Positions 20,437 through 33,531 of a stretch of 64,000 nucleotides of DNA are shown piece by piece. Source of the stretch: Cycas panzhihuaensis (Eukaryota > Cycadophyta); assembly GCA_023213395.1 (NCBI GenBank), contig CM041465.1, positions 17,856,001-17,920,000 of the forward strand. The letters are read 5' to 3'. Each line of letters starts with the position of its first letter. Positions within the stretch are counted from its first letter, which is position 1. A model generated the notes under the pieces. The model was not told the origin of the DNA. It saw nothing but the letters and a program-made list of their open reading frames with translations, and did not search any database. The position numbers and the translations under genes were made by a program.

Positions 20437-22995
20437 TGTTTCCTAGCTACTGGGAATGGACTCGAGACTCATCGAGGTAGGTATGTTCAAGTATATGTTC
20501 TTACTTTTTCTTGCCCATGCTCGATTGAGATTATTTAGCGTAGATTGCCTGACATATGTCTGCCTGCATGCATTGCTTCTCTGTTTGATCATATTGCATG
20601 TGCTTATGGCACACCATCAGCCTATGACGACTCACAGTGGGGGCATTCCTCAGCGAATGCTACACCCCGTATGGCACACAGCCACCCACATTGTCTCCAC
20701 GGTCTCCCAGGATGTTTATGTCAGTCCTATTTACTCCCGTTACAACATGTTGCTTATGTTGCAGTCCTTCCTAAGCCTGATTTAATCCTTAGTTAGGACT
20801 CTTTTCATTATTTTGGGTACCTGCCCATTACTTGGGCATTCCCCCAGCTACTCCAGCCTATGTTTAGCCTTGGTTTTTACTCCAAAACTTGATGTTTCTG
20901 CTCCTTTTTCTCTTTTTTTTTGTTTCTAGTCTGATACCGCTGTAAATTTAGTGGTACCACAGTCTTTGCTGTGGTACTGTAGAGTTTACTATGGTACGAC
21001 TGTTTGAAATTGAAAAAAAAGAGAACCACACAATAGTTACCATTTTTTTGCGGAACTACCGCATGGTGTCGATTGATTCAAGTCGCCCTAACATCCCCAA
21101 TGTTCACCTACTGTGAACTAGGGGATAAAGGGGATTTTGCTCTCCATTCTCAAGATCTTTTGGCAAAATTTCTGACTTTTCAATAAAAAACACACAGAGA
21201 AAGACAATCTACATGCACAACAACTTGACAAAGGAGAGAAGGATTGGTACCAGCTGGAGTTGTAGGGCCATTGCTACCCCTTACAGCTCTCAACAGCAAG
21301 CCTCATCCCTCTTTGCAGGTGCTCAAGGTTCCAAAGGATATTTTTACCCAAAAGCTTCTCCAAAGAGCCAACTTCCAAGGCTCCAAGTTTGCAAGGAGTT
21401 TTTCTCATTTTCACTCTTGCAAAAACCTATCATGATCAGCCCTCATACATTGGTTATTGCTACTGTTTCCTTACAGCAAAGCTCATGCTTGGTTTTCTTC
21501 CTACAAGGTATTTCTTGTTCCTACTTGCAATTCATTTTGTTCTTATTTCTTTTGTCTGTTAATGAATGAGATCCAAATTGTCTAGTTTTCTTCATGTTGT
21601 TGCACTAGATTAGTAATATTCCCCCATGTTCTTTTGAGGCCTCACTGTTTTCCTTAAACCATCTCTTTTACCCCCTTCCTTAGTTAGCCGGTGCAAAGGA
21701 GTAACATAAGAGGATTTGAGGGAGGTAGGCGGGGTTCCATCTCCCATTGTTGTCCTTCTCCCCAAGGGTTTCGTCCCTTGTCCTCTTTCCCTTTGCCATT
21801 AGTGCTTTCATAGGGAATGGGCTAAGGGAGTTTAGGGAATTTAGTTATGGTGTTCAAGTTAGCATAGGTAACCCGTCACTACGTCATTGCCAGAAGTCTC
21901 ATCTGTTGGTGTTGGGCCCTACCTAAGCCCCAGTTTTTTTTGTTATTCCTTTCCTTGTTATGGTTTGTTACTTCATGACTTTGTGGCCAACTCGTTTCTC
22001 CTTCCCAAGTTCCATGGAGGTCTTTTGTGGGTGAGTTAGCCATCTCGAGGCTATACTCCTTTCCCTTTCGAGTGTCTTTGTGGTGTATGGTGGTGAGAGT
22101 ATTTATTGCATGTTGCTATTTTATTTGGCTATATATTGATGCTTAGCATAGATCTTAGTTCCATTTAATTTTAGTATATATATTTTGGTATATTTCATGG
22201 CCTCTCTTCCGAGAGGAAGGTATCCTCCTCACTCGTTTATAGGACCGCGTGTTAGTGGAGTGAAATATGGAACAAACCCATTGTAGGTTAGTTCCCCATG
22301 TGGTGCATTTCTTTTTTTGTTTCAAGCTTTTTGTTTCTTTCCATTCATTTGCTTTTGCATGCCTAAGGGAAGGTAAGTGAACCCCTCTTCTATTGCTTCC
22401 GACAACCACTGCCGATCGGCATCGCATGCACGACGAATGGAGTAGAAAGGAGCGGGACTTAAAGAGGCGAGTAGCACTCCATTCAGGCACCGGATCCAAG
22501 TATTCTCCTTATTTCTCGCGTATCCCTTTTACATTGTTGCCTTTCATACATTTACTTGTGTAGTTAGGAAATTGTAAAAGGTTAAAAAGGGAAAAGGAAA
22601 AGTGCACTTATTTTTACATTATTTCTTACTTTAGCTAGCGTAGCATTGCGTAGTTAGCTTGTTTACATTGCATTCGAGTTACCCTCATTGTGCCCCCCCT
22701 TTGTTTCATTTGCCTGTACGTTAGTTAGCTGCCCTTCCGTTCATTGCCTTCTCATTACCTTGATAAGACGCAACGCGCAAGGCACTTTCTCCTCTTCCTG
22801 GCCATCCGAGGGGTAGGAAGGCTTTGCTTTACATGGCTACCTAGAAGCAACCAGGCACCTTATAGTCCCAAATCCGCGCTCTGGTGCATGGACACCCTGC
22901 GAAGTGAAGTCCTTGCTACCTAGTTTAGTTAGCATTGCATATTCTTATATCCTTTTTGCTAAACGTAGGGACACCGCCCTGCAGTGAGCATTTCA
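20437..22995 (+). repeat. E2 3' LTR
   Basis: It starts TGTTTCCTAGCTACTGGGAA and ends GAGCATTTCA, followed by the ACATC duplication. It keeps a perfect 9-bp inverted repeat GTACCACAG/CTGTGGTAC (20954-20962, 20969-20977) upstream of the promoter, absent from the 5' LTR. An AG/GTAAGT donor-like site lies at 22371-22378. Confidence 0.94.
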
Positions 22996-23000
22996 ACATC
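22996..23000. repeat. E2 right target-site duplication ACATC
   Basis: Perfect match to 9999-10003. Confidence 0.92.
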
Positions 23001-26000
23001 CATCCTCAAACCATTACATAAACTTCATAACAAATTAAAAGGCAAATGAAACTATTTTATTAATTCTTAAAGCAAACCCCATTATAATGATATAAATTTG
23101 AACACTTTTATAATCTAATTACAAAGAAATACCTAGGTGTAAATTGCTACCCAATATTACTCCCTTAATAAAAATGACTAAGAACATATGCAAGCATGAA
23201 TTGCTACCCAATATACTTCCTAATATAAATTTTCAAGCTAAACTCAATTATATTATGTCCAATTAGAGCAAAAAAGAATTTCCTCCTAAACCTACTGGCT
23301 CCCCTTTTGCTTAAGTCCTTTATCCTATTTCTTTGCTCAATCCACCATTGTAGATCTACCAACAACCTTCACATTAAGCCATCTATTACTTATACAAATG
23401 TGGTTAGCTATTACTCATATTCTTTTCACCTTTCTAAATCTCAAAATATATTAGGAGTATACATATCAATTTATCATTCACCAAAATACAAGTGTCAACA
23501 TTATAAGAACTTCCATCCCCAACCATTATTTTTATTATATCTATTTATCAGATGATCATAAGATCTAGATAGAAGTTGGAAATAATGAAGATGGTGCCAT
23601 AATTCTCATTATCAAATTTATCTCTATCTACCCCTTCCACCATCTTCATCATGATCAACACTTCTACTTAGATTTACTTCCAGGATAAACATTTTGTGTT
23701 TGTCCCATCCCCTTCTACCAAATGATAAAACCTTTGGTTGAGAATATTGGGTAGTGGGATGTTAGGTACTAACTCTATTTGAGTTATTATCATTTCTTAC
23801 AATTGGTTGTTATCTCTTTAGTCTACACTAATCCTCTCATCATCTATACTTTTCAAGCTCATTGTAGAGTCACTCACATGTTGCATGTTGTCTTCTTTCC
23901 ACCAACACCTATCATACGAAGTATATTTTCTCTCTTACAACTCTCTTTGGCTCTATATATAAACTTTTATTTTTATTTTACACATTCTCTACAAATATCC
24001 CTTTATTTTATTTTGCATATGAAAACACCCATGATATTGATTATGGGAATTAAGGCATATATCATGGCCACTCTATAATTTACTAATCTTATCATTGTAT
24101 GCTTTCTTCTTATAAGTTTCCTACAACCTCATATTCATTCCTATGTCAATCTTATCAATGATTAAAAGGCTACTATAATACTGTTAAGATTAATGCCCAT
24201 TATTTTATTGCATCTATTCAATCAATAACTTAGATATGATCTTATTCATCCTTATGCTTCTTAGTGGGAATCTTATTTTATGGGTCTTTCCTTTTGTGGG
24301 TATATTTATTTTATAGGTATTTTAATTTATCGAGCTTTCATTTTATGAGTGTTAAATCTTCTTTATTAAGCATTTTAGTTATAAAATTACAAGCCAATAT
24401 GCTTATCACCTAGAAAGTCCTTATTTTAGTATTCATCTATTAAAAGAAAGTAAGGTATATGAAAAGGTTGGTATAGGATCCCCTTCCTTTTATTTTTTTC
24501 TTTTGAGACAATTCCCATAAATTGCTCTCCTCATAAACTTTATGTCTCACAAGTTTCCTTTCCCATAAATTTATTCTACCACTCACTTGTTTTATTTCCA
24601 ATGCAACCCTTTGTAGGTAGGGAATTGGCCCTTTCCTATAAGTTATCATCCCACAAGACTTTGTCCCATAAAACTACTCTCTAATGAACCCTTTAATATA
24701 GAACCATGCATGCATGTAGGAACCTCCCTTAGTGGAAAGGTATATTGAAAGAGCTTAATACAAAGATTTTTCCTCTTCTATACTTACTTTATCCTATAAA
24801 GTAGGTATCTTGTAAACATTCACCTACTTCATACTACTACTTTAAATGTTTAGATTAATAACCCAGCACTATCATTTATAATTTGGCTATGGAATCTTTA
24901 GTGTTACATCCTAAAGGGGTAATAGTTCCCTAGTAGGGGAAGATTTTCATTAATGTGTTTTACTTATTTAGACCTATATGTAAAATCATAGGCTTTTAAG
25001 TGATTTTAGTAGTTGTATAGGTACTTGTTTATTTGGGATTTTAGGGGGTCCCAAGTGAATTAGCCCTCTTATGGGAAGAGAAGGGTGTGATGGGGAAGAA
25101 ACAAATAATCATATAACTAAAGGTCCTTTTCAGACTCAAGTAAAGGGCATAATATATGGTTGACCTAAGCTATGACTTCAAGAATGATGTGAATAACCTA
25201 AAGTATACCTAAAGGAAGGTATAATTATGGGTTTGACTTACATATCATTTTTCTAGTTTTCTTTATTATTATTATTATTATTATTTAGAATAAGAGAAAG
25301 GGATATAAGAAGAGGGTAAGAATTAGAAAAGAAATCCTATAAGTCTTCGCTACTTGTCCTACACCCCTTGGTATGTTATATCAATGCCATTTATGGCTAA
25401 GGTGTTGATGCTTGATTGCACCTCACTTTATGTACTAGATTATCACTAAACATACTTAGGTAATTATGATAGCTCTCTATTAAGGAACTTACTTTACAAC
25501 ACCAAAAAATCTCTATAGGTCTCCTTATATCTCCACCTAATAAGAAGAGGCTTCTATCCTTTTATGTCCTTAACACCTGTTACCCATTATATCTATAGTG
25601 AGTCAACTCTATTATAATGATCAATTATGTATGTATTAAGGTGACAATCTTTGTAGATGTTATTTCCATTATAAGAAGTTGTTCATATAATCAAACACAA
25701 GTAAGTTATAGATGTGACTAAAATGAGTCAAGCGTGCAAATAAATTGGCATGAAACTCTACTATATATTAATCATGCTAAATAATTTTATGAAAATAAAA
25801 CAAGTAAGCTTAATAAAAGAAACATTCACATAAAAGATCTAAGTCCAAGAGCTCTTACACTTGGCCTTCCTCTTTTTGTAATTACATGAATAGAAATAAG
25901 TAAATTTTAAAGGAAACTTTACAAAAATGATAAGAGAAAGGGAAAGAGTAAAGGGGGGTGCTCTTTAAGAGATCCCTCAGTTTAAAGGTCCTTTAATTTT

Positions 26001-26526
26001 CTTATTAATATAACTTTCGTATTTTCTCCACACACTTAAGGATTCTTAAGTTATGTTTTATAAGAGAGAAACCCTCTTAGGCTAAAAAATGTATAAAACA
26101 ACACCACTCTAAAAGAGAGACTTACAAGAAGAGGGTGTTAATTAAACCCCCTTCGCTGTCTTAAACCATAATAATAGTGTGAAATGAGCTAAAAACTTGA
26201 TTGAGAAAAATCATTAAGTGTTGATATACCTATTCAGAGAGGTGGAATTCACCTCAAAATTATGCTTCAAAGATGATAATTTTCACAGGCAAAATGCTAG
26301 CAAGGAAATGGGAAATAAGGTAAGGATGTAAGCATACAAGGCCAGTTAATGAAGGTAGAAATGTCATAATGAAGAGGATGCCTCTTAGTCACTAGCCTAA
26401 TCATAATATCAAGCAAATCAAGAAAAGAGAAATTCAACCTAAAGCAATCAATCCATAAGTTCAAACATAAAAAAGATGCAAAAGACTACAAACAAACATT
26501 CTTAACAATAACTTTTTATTTAAGTA
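23001..26526. other. AT-rich DNA, right part probably old Tat LTR
   Basis: From 23001 to about 24950 I see no gene or clear repeat beyond low-complexity AT text. From about 24950 to 26526 it may be the continuation of the relic Tat 3' LTR split by Copia-1: around 25950 the text aaggggggtgctctttaaga resembles the reverse complement of a block near 52900 in the solo LTR. The assignment is tentative. Confidence 0.35.
25263..25286. repeat. (ATT)n microsatellite
   Basis: About eight ATT/TTA units in a row. Confidence 0.9.
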
Positions 26527-26531
26527 AGAAA
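26527..26531. repeat. Copia-1 left target-site duplication AGAAA
   Basis: AGAAA before the left LTR is repeated at 41648-41652 after the right LTR. Confidence 0.8.
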
Positions 26532-27195
26532 TATTGAGAAGACAAGGTCCCAATAACCTGAAACCACCACCAAGATCTAAACTATTTTGCAACTAGTTAC
26601 AGGAATCGAAACTAAAATTTAACATGCAAGTTCTTAAACTAGAGATAATATAATAAAATGAATTAGAAAGCCAAAGCATCACACATACACCCAATATAAC
26701 ATGGTAAAAACCTAGCAGTGTGCTAGGGAAACATCCACACATGAAAGGTATCGATCTTTATTATCAAAGAATGGAAAAATATATATAATCTATATCAGAA
26801 TGCTCACAGCAACAACAACCATCCACCCAACTCTTCATAGTACATCCAATACATTGAACACCATCAACATAATGAAAAAAACACCCTAAATCAGGCTATA
26901 TGAGAGAGTTATACAAGGCACAAATCTCGACCATAGAATTTAGCATATTTTGAGCAAACAACCTTAATTCTCTTTACAATTTAGTATGCTTTTCAGTGCT
27001 AGATTTTTGGGTTGGGGGCTATCACCCCTGAACCCCCTCTTTATGGGGGGGAGGGGGGTTTCAGCACCTCTGCACCCCCAGCCAAGGGGGGCTCCCACCC
27101 CCCTTGGAACCCATCGAAGAAGTTTAGGGGGGGAACCACACTGCCAACCTATCAAAATTTTAGCCTCTAAAACATTATTGTAACATTATCTAATA
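26532..27195 (-). repeat. Copia-1 3' LTR (left)
   Basis: Aligned end to end with 41004-41647. A G/C-run-rich block at 27005-27135 (runs of five to seven G or C) is unusual in this AT-rich LTR and partly shared with the other LTR (41485-41580). Confidence 0.92.
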
Positions 27196-27206
27196 ATCTC
27201 CACCTT
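27196..27206 (-). other. Copia-1 polypurine tract
   Basis: On the minus strand AAGGTGGAGAT directly precedes the LTR start TATTAGATAATG. Confidence 0.8.
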
Positions 27207-28800
27207 GATAATAATTTACCTGATACCTTTCCTAGACCATTCATCACCTTTTCTACAAGCCAAGAGAAGTCAAACACCATTTGAACTTCTCTAATAGTAC
27301 TAGTTTTTTGAATATATCGGCATAATTCTATTTTACTTTAACCTTCTTAAATACCATTCCACTTGCTTCCATAACCTGTCTAACAAAATGGTATTTAAGA
27401 GCAATATGCTTTGTCCTACTATGATAAGCTAGATTCTTTGCTAAGCAAATGACACTTTGACTATTACAAAATACCTTTACCTTTTTCTATTTGCTTCCAA
27501 GTTCAACCAATAGACCCTACGACTAGATTGCTTCTTTATAAGCATGTACTATAGCAACATACTCAACTTTTGTAGTTGATAATGTAATTGTGCTCTATAA
27601 TTTTGACATCCAACTAACTAGACTATTTGTAAGAGTAAATACATAACCTAAAGTAGACCTTCTCTTATCTAAATCTCCTTTTACGTCTAAATCAACATAT
27701 CCACAAACTTGATTACCTATACCTCCAAAGGTGATGTAATAGTCACTTATACCTCTTAAATACTAAAGCACCCATTTCACTACTGCCCATTGTTCCTTTC
27801 CCGGATTTATCATAAACACACTTCTTAACTACCATTGCATGTGAAATGTCAGGTCTTGTACATACCATGGCACACATCAAACTTTCTACTGCACTGGTAT
27901 AAGGTATACGAGATACATAATCCTTTTCTTCTTCACTACTAGGCATCATACTCGAAGAAAGCTTAAAATGGGAAGCTAATAGAATATTCATTGGTTTCAC
28001 ATTTTCTATACCAATCCTGGTTAGCACCTTCTCCATATATTTCTACTGTGATAACCATAGCTTACCCATTTTCCTATCTCTATATTTCTCCATACCTAAG
28101 ATTTGTTTTGTAGCTCCTAGATCCTTCATATCAAAAGTCCTAGCTAATTGAGCCTTTAACTTATTGATTTTTGCCATCTCTTGCTTACAACTAGTATGTC
28201 ATCAACATACAATACCAAGATAATAAATAAGCCATTGTCCAAGAATTTAAAGTAAACACAATAATCATACTCATTTATTTTGAAATTTTGACTCTCCATG
28301 AAGGCATCAAACTTCTTGTACCATTTCCTAGATGATTTCTTTAGGCCATATAATGATTTCCTGAGCTTGCAAATAAGTCTTTTCCTACCATCCTATATAA
28401 ACCCTTATGGCTGATCCATATAGATCTCCTCATCTAAATCTCAATATAGAAAATTTATTTTTACATCTAACTACTCCAACTCCAAATCAAGAGAAGCTAC
28501 CAATGCTAACATAAATATAATTGAAATAAGTTTGACAACTGGTGGAAAGATCTCATGAAAGTCAATACCTGCTTTCTGTGCAAAGCCCTTAGCCACCAGT
28601 CTTGCTATGCATTTTTCAATCTTTCTATCAACATCTATTTTATTCTTGAAAACCCACTTGCAACCAACAGTCTTCCTACCATGTGAAAGTTCTATCAAGT
28701 CCAATAAATTATTTTTCTTCAAAACATCTATATCTTCTTGCATAACTCTCCTTTACTTCTCACTATGGATATCATCTACTACTTCCTGATAGCATGAAGG
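27207..28800 (-). pseudogene. Copia-1 pol: RT and RNase H
   Basis: Minus-strand copia RT starts with MQEDIDVLKKNN and GCKWVFKNKIDVD, then LVAKGFAQKAGIDFHEIFPP, LCKLRKSLYGLKKS-type text and the catalytic LYVDDILV (YVDD at 28198-28209). RNase H follows with SRIPYTSAVESLMCAMVCTR, YVDLDVKGDLDKRRS (usual YCDSDWAGD region) and TTKVEYVA. Many in-frame stops, several explained by CAA/CAG to TAA/TAG on the coding strand. It would convert genomic RNA to cDNA; this copy is dead. Confidence 0.9.
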
Positions 28801-28985
28801 CTCACCATCATTAGAAACTAAAGCAATAGAAATAGAAGGGATGTACCTGTCAAGTGGATGACTAACTCTTATAGATCTTCTAACAGTTGGTGGAGAAGTG
28901 TCCACATACTCTTGTAGATCTACTATAGATTCATCTTTAGAAAGATCTTCTTGCTCTTCTATTTCTAAAGATGGCTAAGTCTTAA

Positions 28986-29850
28986 GCTTGACCTGTTGAT
29001 GTTTAACTTTTTGCTCCTATTTCACTTCAACTTCTACATTATTTAATTTTAAAAAAGGAGATTTATCAAATACAACATCTCTATTAATAGTGATTTTATG
29101 GGTAGTAGGATCCCATAATCTATATCCCTTCACACCATCTCTATCACCATAACCAACAAAGATACATCTCTTGGATTTTGGGTCTAACTTTAAACATTGA
29201 CTTTTATTAGTTAAGGCATAAGCATCACAACCAAAAACTTTCAAATTTGAATGGTTACATAGATGTCCAGTCTATACCTCTTTAGGAATCTTGTAGTCTA
29301 TTACAAGTGATGGTGACCTGTTTACCAAATAGTAAGCTATTTGAACAACTTCTATCCATAAGTCCTACTCCACTCCTGCATTACTTAGAATGCTTCTTTC
29401 TCTTTCCAAGAGTGTCCTATTCATGTGTTTAGCTATGCCATTCTATTGTGGAGTATAGCTAGTGGTCTTATATCTTTTGATCCCAGCTTCTCTGCAATAG
29501 TTCTCAAACTCCAAGGAGTTAAACTCACCTCCATTGTTAGTTCTTAAATATTTGATTGACCTACTAGTGCTCTTCTTAACTAGAGTCTTGAACTGCTTAA
29601 ACACACTAAAAACATCATATTTCCTTTTTAAAAAATATACCCATATCTTTCTGGAGTAATCATCTATAAATATGATAAAGTACAATAATCCTCCATAAGA
29701 TATTGTAGGGGCTAGTCTCCATATATTTGAATGTATGTAATCCAAAACACCTTTACTAGTGTGACTCCTTACTTTAAACCTGAGTCTATACTACTTTCTA
29801 AAAATATAATATTTGCAAAAATCTAAATCTAAAAGCTATAAATTAGGAAG
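28986..29850 (-). pseudogene. Copia-1 pol: integrase
   Basis: Copia-type integrase core on the minus strand: HSNIWRLAP, FIIFIDDYSRKIWVYFLK (D1), KYLRTNNGGEFNSLEF (second catalytic Asp is Asn here; RTDNGGEF is usual), then YTPQ followed by a stop, NGMAKHMNRTLLERE (the usual catalytic Glu region appears altered) and the copia-specific NLKVFGCDAYAL and CIFVGYGDRDGVKGYRLWDP. It lies upstream of RT, as in all copia. The D-to-N change is one G-to-A transition. Confidence 0.9.
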
Positions 29851-30724
29851 GAACTTATAGTTCATCAGCACCTTAAGTCCTCTCTCACTCATGTGCCTAA
29901 GTCTCTAATGCCATAACTAAGCTAGATCTTTTACAATCTTTAATGTTGTAGCTGCATGGTTAACATCTATACTTCCCACTAAAATATAAAGGTTTCCTTT
30001 CGTTAAGGCTTTATAATAACCAAGGCACCCTTTGACATCTTTAAGACTCCTTCATGACCTATGTACTTATGACTACTAGAATCTAGTTCACCGATAGAAA
30101 TTAGATTCCTTTTTAGATCAGGTACATGTCTAACTTCAGTTAATGTTCTCACTATACCATCGAACATTGTAATTTTAATGCTATCGATGCCCATTGTCTT
30201 ATAAGAAACTTCATTTCCCATAAGCACATCACCACCATCAAGAGGTTAATATGATGAAAACTAACTCTTATGTGGACACATGTGGTGTGAAGCACTTGAA
30301 TCTAATAACCAATCATAATGATAATGGGAAACATTACAAGCAACTAAGACATCATCATATATACCTTGATTCGACTCCACCTGATTAGCCTCCTTGGTAG
30401 GATCTTCCTTTTTCTAGAACTCCTTCCCTTTGTAGCAATCTTTCTTAAGGTGGCCTATCTTATTACAGTGCCAACAGCTAAGCTTATTCTTCTTACCTTT
30501 TGAATTTGACCTCAATATATCCCTAGAGATTTGTCCTCTCTTAATTGTTATACCCCATGTTGTCATAGCTTCTAGTGTGGAGGTTTCAAGACTAGACTTC
30601 CTCCTCACTTCTTCCATCAGTAAAGCACTCACAACAAAATCATAGTCTAATTTATCTGTAGTGCTAAAATTAATTGAGGTGATAATATTATCCCAAGATT
30701 CTGGTAATGAACATAATAAGGTAA
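29851..30724 (-). pseudogene. Copia-1 gag C-terminus and protease
   Basis: Minus strand, from the right: LCSLPESWDNII (end of the gag UBN2-type domain), LLMEEVRRKS, then a CCHC zinc knuckle CWHCNKIGHLKKDC (about 30480-30440), which binds RNA. The protease has LDSSASHHMCPHK (usual DSGASxHM; about 30320) and RHVPDLKRNLISIGELD. The reading frame of gag is cut at 30724 by E3 and resumes at 40487, the two sides joining in frame once one GGTAA copy is discounted. Confidence 0.92.
30720..30724. repeat. E3 left target-site duplication GGTAA
   Basis: Repeated perfectly at 40482-40486. Confidence 0.95.
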
Positions 30725-33263
30725 TGTTTCCCGGCTATCGGGAATGGACTCGGGACGCATCGACACAGGTTTGTGCAGGTATATGTTCTTACTTTGCTTA
30801 CTTATGATCGGCGATGGTGGGAATGGTTTGATTGACATGTGCCTGTCCATATGCACCTGTTTGATTGCTTGTTCATTATGCATGTGCCTAACGGCACCTT
30901 TTAGCCTATGACGACTCACAGCGGGGGCATTCATCGTGAATCACGACACCGTATGGCATACAACCACCCAGCGTCTCCATGGTCTTCGGGATGCTTTTGC
31001 CGGCTGTTTATGCGTGTTACCACGTGCCGCTTATGTTGCAAACCCTTCCTAAGCCTGGTTTAACCCTTAGTTAGGGCTCTTTGCACCATTTTGAGTACTT
31101 GCCTTGCTGGGCCTTCCCCGATTGATTTAATTCATGCTCACCTTGTTCTTACCTTAAAAGTCGATTTTATGACTTTTAGGTTGCATTTTCTCTTTTTCAA
31201 ATTTGTTTGTCTGCTGCAAACTTAGCGGTACCACAAAGTTTGAAGCGGTACCGGTCGTCTGCGGTAAACTCATGATGCGATGCCAGTTCTGCATCTGACT
31301 GTTAAATTGAAAAAAAAGCTCTGTGACGATGGCGCGATTTTTGGCGGGCTGGCGTGGCTCTAACAGTTGGGCGCGAGGCCCCAACGTTCACTTGCTTCAC
31401 TCAAGGCATAAAACTCTTCTTTCACTCATTTGCCTCATTATGATCATTATTGAATGAATTTTTCTACTCTACTTGACTCTCCTCTCAAGTTTTCTTCACA
31501 AAAGACAAGACAAACAAACAAGAACAAGAGACACCTTTCAGCAAATTTGTGGGACGGAGGTACCAAGGCTGCTTATTGCTAGAGATCTGGGCCATTCTTT
31601 GCCCCTCAGAGCTCCAATACAAGCACTCTTCCTCCTCACACATATTGAAGGCCTCCAAGAGGATTTTGCACCAAGAAAACCATTGCAAGGAACCATTTCC
31701 ATCTCACTTTCTTGCATGAGGCTCCACCACTCCTCTCTCTCGCAAGGGACATGCTACATTGCTTCATAGGCATCTCTTGGACCGCTGCTCCAAGTTGCCA
31801 AGTGCTCACATGCACCCCTCCTTCATCATTTGAGGTATTTGGTGTCATTTCTTTGGTGTTTTTGCTTGTTTTTTTGTATTATTTCACTTGCAACTCTTTG
31901 CTTCCTTTTATATATGCACTTTCTTGGTCTCCTTAGTAGGTTGATGCAAGGAACCATAGTATTTGTGGCTTATTAGAGTGTCACCCAGGATAGGCTTAGT
32001 TTCCCATTCTTTTCTTCCACTCACCCTTCTTCTCCCATCCTCCTCTTTCGCCATTTCTTGGGCAAACCAAGCATAAAGGGTTACACGAGGGTTTGAGGGA
32101 GATTAGGCGGGGTTAGTCCCCCATTGCCGCCCTACTCCCCAAGGGTTCCATCCCTTTTCCTCTCCCCTTTATTTCCGCTTTTGCTTAAGTAGGGCTAGAG
32201 AGGCTTTGAGAATCGGTTGAGTGTCTACCTTGGCATATGCTGCCGTTGCTCCATGATCTTTTTGTCGCATGCTAGCATCGTTTCCCTGACATCCTGTGGA
32301 GACCTCTCGTGGGTGAGTTAGCCATCCCGAGGCTATACTCAACCCCATTTGGGGTGCGTTTGTGGTATGTGACCTTGGCATGCTTATCGTGTGACTTTGC
32401 TTCTTTTATTGCATATTAGCATTTAGCCATATCTCTTTAACTTAGTTCGCTTTACTTGCAACATATATACATATATCTTTTGGCATCTCGTAGCCTCTCT
32501 TTCGAGAGGAAGGTGTTCCGCTTATTTGCTTGCAGGAGCGTTCGGGACGAGGGGACGCATAGGGTCGACCATTCTTGGGTCGACACTTGCTTGGTACGTT
32601 TTCCCTTTGTGTATCTTGGTTTGAGCTTTATTTTACATCATTTCGGTTTAGTTAGTGCTTATTTGCTTTGGGAGGTAAGTGATCCCCATCACTTACTGAA
32701 GCGTCGCGTCTACGAGGAGGACGACGGGAGGAAGCAACAGTGAGACGGACACTGCGTCTCGGCCCATGCCGGATCGGTATTCTCCGCTCACCCTTCATAT
32801 TCCTTTTCTCGCTCTTACGTTTCTTTACGCTTGCTTTGGTAGTTAGAAATATAAGGAAAAGGAAAATAAATAACTATTTATTTTGTACTTGCTTTTGCTC
32901 TACATTTGCTTTACGTGCGCTTTCTTTGCTACACCCTGCACACTATAGTGTCTGAGATTCTTCGACCAATCCCCCTTTAGCCGCTCTTGCACATATCTTA
33001 CCTGCGACACGTTTGGTTGGTTACCCCTTCGCCGCTTTCTCATTGCCTTGAGAAGTAGCGGCGTCTTATTCCTTTTCCCTTCCGGCCATCAGAAGGGTAG
33101 GAGGTCTCGCCTTGCGGCTACTGGAAGCAACCGGGCACCTTGCGATCCGTGCAGCGCTCCGGCGACGGACGTCCGCGGTATGATCCTCGTTCTTTAGCCT
33201 ATTAGCCACTGTGGTTTTGTGTCCTTCCCGTGGCGTTGGATCATTGCCGTGGAGAGCGTTTCA
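30725..33263 (+). repeat. E3 5' LTR
   Basis: TGTTTCCCGGCTATCGGGAA to GAGCGTTTCA. It carries CAAACTT/AAGTTTG arms around GGTACC (31217-31223, 31236-31242), a TATA-like ggcataaaactc at about 31404, and an AG/GTAAGT donor-like site at 32673-32680. Confidence 0.96.
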
Positions 33264-33281
33264 TGGCGACCATCTTTGAGG
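33264..33281 (+). other. E3 primer binding site
   Basis: TGGCGACCATCTTTGAGG directly after the LTR CA; TGGCGAC fits the 3' end of a tRNA-Arg, as reported for Ogre/Tat elements. Confidence 0.75.
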
Positions 33282-33531
33282 GGCCCGCGGTAAAGGAGCT
33301 AGATCACTTCCCGCCGTGTTGGTGCTCTTGCCTTTAGGTAGGTTCGCATTACGTGTTTTGAGTTGGGCAACCCCAGCGGGTTTGCGATGCGTTCCTTTCT
33401 TTTCCTTTTCGCTTTTTCTAACAACGCTCGCGGGCGTTGCATCTGCGACGTTCTCGGCAGCTTGCGAGGGTTTGCCATTGTTAGAAGACCAATCGTCGCG
33501 TTTCATTCCATCGTCGAACCCCGTTTCGGCA
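33282..33531 (+). other. E3 gag leader
   Basis: Collinear with 12550-12797 of E2 (taaaggagctag.., ttctaacaacgctcgc..). No conserved frame is seen. Confidence 0.6.

Noticed and set aside
23307-24649. Short frames in AT-rich DNA between E2 and Copia-1
   Set aside because: No motif, no homology to other parts of the window and no coding bias; treated as chance.
26964-27183. Pro/Gly-rich frames on both strands
   Set aside because: They come from the G/C-run block of the Copia-1 LTR.
31473-31936. Frames in the E3 LTR repeated identically in its 3' LTR (38846-39188)
   Set aside because: Identity is explained by recent insertion; no protein family resemblance.
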